Assembly (NCBI RefSeq): GCF_001659605.2
Contig: NC_035174.2
Coordinates: 3,102,389-3,166,388, forward strand
DNA length: 64,000 bases
From: Manihot esculenta
Taxonomy: Eukaryota > Streptophyta > Magnoliopsida > Malpighiales > Euphorbiaceae
Direction: 5' to 3'
Part shown: positions 58,551 to 64,000 of the stretch, in pieces
Position numbering within the stretch: position 1 is the first letter of the stretch
Layout: each line of letters begins with the position of its first letter
Program-made: the position numbers and the translations under genes
The notes under the pieces: generated by a model
Database searches by the model: none
What the model was told of the DNA's origin: nothing
Seen by the model: only the letters and a program-made list of their open reading frames with translations

Positions 58551-61500
58551 ATGTAGTTTTGTGGTTCGATGATGCTGGAAGAAGGAACACCTCATCAAGC
58601 ATGAAAAATAATAATATTCGCTTTTAACACATTATTTTCACTTAAATTTAATGGATAAATTTTCATCCATGTGTGAACGTGCAAACACATTACAATTACA
58701 ATTTAAAATAAAGGAAAAGTTTAAATGTATCAACTTAACTCATATTAAATGTGAAATTATTTATGTAACGAATGTATCTAAAATTAGTGATATTATATTG
58801 TCATTCTTAAATGAGTTTTCTGAAGAACTTAAAATTCAAATTTATAAATTTTTTATTGTTTGTTAAGCATTACCATTTTACGGGGATGTATTTAGTTTAC
58901 TTTTTTATTTGTTAAAAATTATAAAGCACCTTTTTTAAATAATAATAACGGTATTATTATTATTATTATTAAATTTTAATATATTTTATTTGCTATATAT
59001 TAAAATTTGATTTTTATTAATTATAATAGTAATAATTTTTTTATATATTATTTAATTTTTAATAAAATAATATGAATATAAAATATGTTATGAAAAATAA
59101 TATTATAGTTATATACTAATATTAAAATGAATCGTGAGCTTAGAAGTTTGTTATCTTTTTGCATTTATACATTGTGTTTGGAAAGTTTGAAAAATAGACC
59201 GCTTCAATTCAATTTAACTAATTATTGTATTTGTGGAGTTCAAAATTCTCGTTAAAGAAATACTTTAGAAAAAATAAATTATGTAAAAATATCAGTAATA
59301 ATTCAATTTAATTACACTCGTAATAAATCAATTTAATTATATAACAACATTTATAATTAAATTATTTTATAAAAAAAAGCGTGTTAAATACATTTAAAAA
59401 TGTCAATTTCTTTAAATTTTTATTCATTAAAATAATTATAATTAAAAAGTAAAATAAATGCGATTGTATTATCATTATTAGTATCATCATCATCATCGGA
59501 TTAATAAGTTGCACTAGTAATGTCAAATTTAATTTACTGTTACTAATAAAAAAATATAAGTAACAAGAGAATTCAAATTTTCAATAAACGTGCAACTAAA
59601 CGATATAAAAATAAAATAATTCGATTTAATAGAACTCTAACAAATTACCCCATATTTAAAAAGAAACATTTATATGTGAAGAGTAATACGGTTTTATAGG
59701 AATACAAAAAGCGTCCTTATAGAAATTATATTTTATTTACCTGAGTGAGCAAACTAGAAAATGTAAATATATTAATCTTATATTTTTCCATTGATGAATT
59801 TAAATGAATTTTGTTAAATTAGTTGTAATCAATATAAGATTTAGGCAATCCACTTTAAACTTCCACTTTTCGAGTGGGATAAAACGAGTCTATTTTCTCG
59901 GCAGTAATCAAGGAGGAACAGGAAGGAAGGAAGAAAACAAACGAAGAGGGACAGGGTTTGCGGTTGCGACGAGACGCTAGCTCCCTGGTCACGCCATGCT
60001 GGGTAAACGAGAAAATAGGGCGTAAAAATAACAGTGAAAGAAAAAACCCCGTATCCAGGATAACATACGGATGCTTAAAAATGACTATGCACCCGCTAAA
60101 TAAGCTCAAAGACAAACGATGATGATTAACCACTTAACGATGACCTGCACAATCATTTCCTGCTTGACGGTAGGCTCGCAAACTTGTTTTCAGCCTGAAA
60201 TATCGTTGTGATGATCCTCTGATCAGTGAACAAAAAATGTTACCTTTTCATGCTAATGGTAATCTTCAATAAATGCATATTTCGTCCTGCAAGCTATAAA
60301 GTATCTTCAGCCCTCATCACACCCCTATTCCATGACCTTGAATAATACAAACTACCCATGACCTCAAATAATACTACCCACCGAGACACAAACCAATTGA
60401 AAGCCTACCTCACTTCACTACAGAAATGATTCGCCAACATGCATACGACCAAAGAATACCATAACAACCACATATCACATAAAATGACAAAGTAAAGGGT
60501 GGTTTATATAGTAGCAACACATGTTAGCAACATTAGTGAACTGTCAAAAAACGCATAGACCAGGTGCTGGCGGAAAATTAAAGCCAGCTGCAAATTGCTC
60601 TTCCAGGTGGTTCTTAAAAATATTACTCCATTTCTGTATCTTTCAATTAGAAGACATTTTCCCCTGAACACATAATTCCTTGCATAGCATCAAGGATGCA
60701 CTTTCGGTGGCAACTATGCCATCTGGCTTAACCAGATGTACACGTCTTTCCTGCAAACTGGAATATGAAGAAACTATTCGACATAATCATGCACATGTTC
60801 AAATTACCTCCGGGCACCAAGAAAATTGCAAGTTATAGGTTTTGCAATGCAGCGTAACCTTGCATCCCAGTCCACTGAAGTAGTTTCAAGCAAGTGTAAA
60901 AACAGTATCAAAGCAATTATGCCTTTAGGAGGCTAAGAAACTAAGAAAATTACTCTACAAAGAGAAGTAGTTACCTATAAAATTGTCTGACACTGGTTTG
61001 AAAGTTTGACTCCAAAAATAACCTACTCTGAGAATGGGAAATCCATTTCTGCATGAAAATGAGTATGGAGAACCATTTATTACCCTAAAAAACACAATGT
61101 CCATTGGTCTTAATTCCCTGCTCATGCGCATAAACTATGCACCATCACAAGTTCCCACCAAATAATGATCAGGCAGCAGGAGAAGGAATGAGCATCCCTA
61201 CCTTGTAGATAGCCAACATGAAAACAAGCTACAATGAAATCATATCACTAAAATCAAGCAGATGGTCACCTGGTAAAATAAATTTTATCAAGCATTGCTA
61301 CCCTGTCAAATCATTTTTTAAGTTGTACATGGTTAATCCCAATAGTTTCAGGATTCTAGACCTTCTTTACCGTTCAGTGGAGAAAGCAGCAGTTGCAAAT
61401 CACATTGACTTGAGTTGAGAAAAATCAAATGTAAATAAATAGGGTAAGTCAAATTACCACGATGGCCATGAAACTAATAAGAATTGGGTTACCTCAAAAT

Positions 61501-61922
61501 TGTGACATAAAACCATCGTCCCTATATGCAGCACTGTCATTCAAGCATATAATTTGTTTCTGCACTCTTAAATACATGAGAACAGGATATCCATCAATGG
61601 ACCCAATATAAGGAAAGGGACACTAGACTCTGAAAATAATGTTCTAGAGACAATCACGTAAAAGAAATTCAATTCAGCCAACGCCTATGATGAATGTGAA
61701 AGACTTACAACAATAACAAGTCATACCTACCTCAACCCTTTTCTCCTCTATTAATATTGATGAAAGGGAGGTATAGTCTCAACAAAGCTGTGAGATAGCA
61801 AAAAAAAATTTACCCATAATTCTGATTGAACTAAATATTCCAATAACACATGCTCATAAAACTTCGAGATTGAAGAAGTCTACCTCAATTTAAAAGCTTC
61901 GATATCTATCTACACAATCCAT
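58551..61922. other. Intergenic DNA and downstream flank of LUC7
   Basis: 58,600-59,840 is AT-rich with ATT runs (58,950-58,970). 59,850-60,130 is a GC-richer stretch that could be a leader or promoter; its frame on the minus strand starts with GTG and matches nothing. 60,130-61,922 has the composition of plant UTR/intron DNA and may be an extended 3' region of the LUC7 gene; I found no exons in it. Confidence 0.35.
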
Positions 61923-63906
61923 TTAATATTGGCGAACTGGACTTTTAGGGGATCTCCTGTGACCATGTCTAACAGGGGACCTTGACCTACTGCGGTCACG
62001 ATACCTATCCTTGCCACTCTCTCTTCCATTCCTAGACCTCCAATCTGTCCCCTTTCCTCCATCCCCACTACCTCTACCATTCCACTCCCGTGTCCTTTCA
62101 CGATCCCGTTCACGTTCACGATTGCGGTCCCTCTCCCTGTCTCGATCTCTATCATGATAACGGTCCCTATCATCAGAATTACTCCTCCTCCTCTCATGTT
62201 CCTTCTCCCTTTGCTTCCTTCGTTCTTCAGCTTCTTTCTCTCTAGCTAGTCTCTCCTCTTCCTTTGCCTTCTCCTTAGCTTCCTGTAAAATGTATTCCTC
62301 ATTCTTTGTCAAGTGCGAGAAACAAATCCCAAATTGGAATTCACTTTTGGAAATGTAACTCACCTTGTACTCTGTGATGAAATCTCGGACCAAGCCATAA
62401 CCTATGTGCTGCTTCCCTAAGACATGAGACTGAGTCCTCTCCACAGCATCATTTGCTACTAGAAAAGAACCACAAATCTCACATAAGGCCATCTTTTTCT
62501 CCTGTGGAACCATCAACAACTTATCGCTCTGCGATTGAATTAAGGCCTTCTCAACATTGAGTTCATCCACCTGCAAAGAAACACCAAAAAGTTACAATTT
62601 AACTAATAATGATGACAAAATAAACACCAACACTGAAGTTTCGAAACTTTTTTTTTTTTTGAGACTTTGGAATATGATCTATTCAAACATAAATAAGGAG
62701 GAACTCAAAGAATCAATAGTGGAATGTCATGTTGTTAAAATTCAAAGTACTTCTAAATAGCAAGTTCTCATAAACTAATAAAGTTGACTTTCTTTTAAAA
62801 TGTTTTGCTTTCCCAGGTCAGGGGAAGGGCAGCAGATGTTGCTAGACAGAGTTAAAATAGCTGCACCTTTTTCATAAGAGCTTGAGCTTCATCCACCTTC
62901 CCAGCTTCACCAAGTGATTCCACTTGCACCAGCAGGTTCTTTATTTTCTCCTCCACCACAGATAACTGTTCAGACTTTCCAGCTGACAGTGGGGGAGGTG
63001 GCATTGGTTCCTCCCCTTGAGCTAGCCGTTCTCGTCCACGCCTAACTCTTCTATCCAAATCCATCACCTATGACAAAAAAAATTAAGATTTGGCAGTAAA
63101 AGCTTGTACTGAAAGTCAATCATAACAAGCAACCAATAGTCAACAAAGTATGGAATCTACCAGTTTCTCACAACGCTGAGCAAGTTCAGCTTCAAATTTG
63201 GGCAGATATCTGTCGTGTCTTGGAGAATTCTCAAAGCTAGAGTCGGAAATTAATTAACAGCCATTAAATAGGATTGAATAATACAGTAGGAGACTGTCCT
63301 ATGTCCAAACTCAGCAACAGAGAGAAATACAGCACATCCAGAAAATCATTCCTATAATGTAAATGTTGCATGCTGGATGGATATGTTGCTCAGGAGACAT
63401 GATCTTTATTCAAACTCATTCTTTTCCGATTATGATCAGCCACAAACACAAACATGACCATGCAATGCTATGCAAAGAATGTGAAGTGTGAAAAAGACGA
63501 CACTTAAAATTTTTTCACTCAAAAGATGATTATCTCTTCTTGAAATAATATCATTATCGTCTTTAGATCACTTGCACCAAACAGAAAATCAAAATATTAG
63601 CATATATAGGATGCATCACAAGAACCTAGCTCATACCTTTCCTTCAACTTTGGATCATGAATCCTATCACATGGCCCTGTCACAGAAACGATACAGCAAA
63701 AAGAAAATAATAAATAATTAAACCTTCAAGCCTGTAAACATGGGGGTAAATCTGAAGGATTCAAAAATAGAACGCACCTAAATCACTTTTGGTATTAACA
63801 AAGAGATCATGAGGACAAAACCGAGCCATATAATATGGACACACCTCCTTAGAATCCCACGTAATTTCCTTGTACTCTTTTTTCTCTTCCTCCGTCAAAT
63901 TACGAT
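61923..63906 (-). CDS. LUC7: LUC7-like U1 snRNP splicing protein (5'-truncated by window edge)
   Basis: Six exons seen, in transcription order: 63906-63778, 63676-63637, 63236-63161, 63067-62867, 62570-62364, 62282-61923; the start codon lies in an exon beyond 64,000. LUC7 proteins belong to U1 snRNP and influence 5' splice-site choice. Zinc finger 1 is the CCCH set in EVCPYYMARFCPHDLF and GPCDRIHDPK; then FENSPRHDRYLPKFEAELAQ, a coiled coil (VEEKIKNLLVQVESLGEAGK), and zinc finger 2 in ALCEICGSFLVANDAVERTQ with HVLGKQHIGYG. The C-terminus is an RE/RS-like tail (DRDRDRERDRNRERERDRER, then DRSRSRSPVR). This arrangement fits plant LUC7A/LUC7B, which lack the middle insert of LUC7RL. The first 20 or so residues are missing only because of the window edge. 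Confidence 0.95.
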
Positions 63907-64000
63907 CTGGTAAAATCACCATAACAGAATCGTTAAGGTTAAACTAAAGAGGAAACACTACTATACATCAACAGCACAAAAAGCCCTATAAAAAGTATAT

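Noticed and set aside
59855..60133. 92-codon minus-strand frame with hydrophobic N-terminus
   Set aside because: It starts with GTG, has no recognisable domain and has low-complexity composition.
60125..60210. Possible box C/D snoRNA (acgatga ... cctga with complementary ends)
   Set aside because: Box C has a mismatch, the end pairing overlaps the boxes, and no guide region could be defined.
1..64000. CRISPR array, operon or biosynthetic cluster
   Set aside because: No spaced direct repeats of that type; genes have introns, separate promoters and unrelated functions, as expected for plant nuclear DNA.

Overview
This is nuclear DNA of a flowering plant, almost certainly a eudicot. Genes have many short GT-AG introns, intergenic DNA is very AT-rich, and the proteins are plant-specific (trehalose-6-phosphate phosphatase, SKU5-like protein, BAG7, RIN2-type RING ligase, RGF/GOLVEN peptides). 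Protein style and the AT-rich palindromic repeats suggest Malpighiales, perhaps Euphorbiaceae, but that is a guess without a search. I rebuilt gene models by hand from splice sites and reading phase; all multi-exon models below keep frame across every junction.

Layout: 612-1220 (+) pectin methylesterase inhibitor-like protein. 3770-5621 (-) conserved 170-residue four-span membrane protein. 6746-8918 (-) GH9 endoglucanase. 11646-15701 (-) GPI-anchored SKU5-similar protein. 18366-20461 (-) trehalose-6-phosphate phosphatase with a long 5' leader to about 23,010 and an ABRE/G-box-rich promoter. 28147-30997 (-) BAG7. 31582-32166 (-) single-exon coiled-coil/membrane protein. 34195-34987 and 35281-35739 (-) two tandem RGF/GOLVEN peptide precursors; the first is too small and too split to appear as a long ORF and was found from its C-terminal peptide. 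37671-43856 (-) RIN2-like membrane RING/CUE ubiquitin ligase. 46994-48652 (-) glycerol-3-phosphate permease-like MFS transporter. 53254-56262 decayed gag-only Ty3/gypsy LTR element containing a nested short repeat. 57581-58399 (-) mitochondrial small heat-shock protein with a canonical heat-shock element. 61923-63906 (-) LUC7-like U1 snRNP protein, whose first exon lies beyond the right edge.

Twelve of the thirteen genes lie on the minus strand. They are not an operon or a metabolic cluster; this is ordinary plant gene space. Shared themes are the cell wall and apoplast (PMEI, GH9, SKU5-like, RGF/GLV peptides) and stress or protein quality control (BAG7, RIN2-like, small HSP, TPP). I see no credible unknown multi-gene system. 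The most rewarding items are the hidden RGF/GLV gene and its tandem neighbour, the apparent frameshift in its signal peptide, the ABA-type promoter cluster on TPP, a GC-AG intron in TPP, a signature-residue change in the GH9 enzyme, and the retroelement with a nested repeat family.
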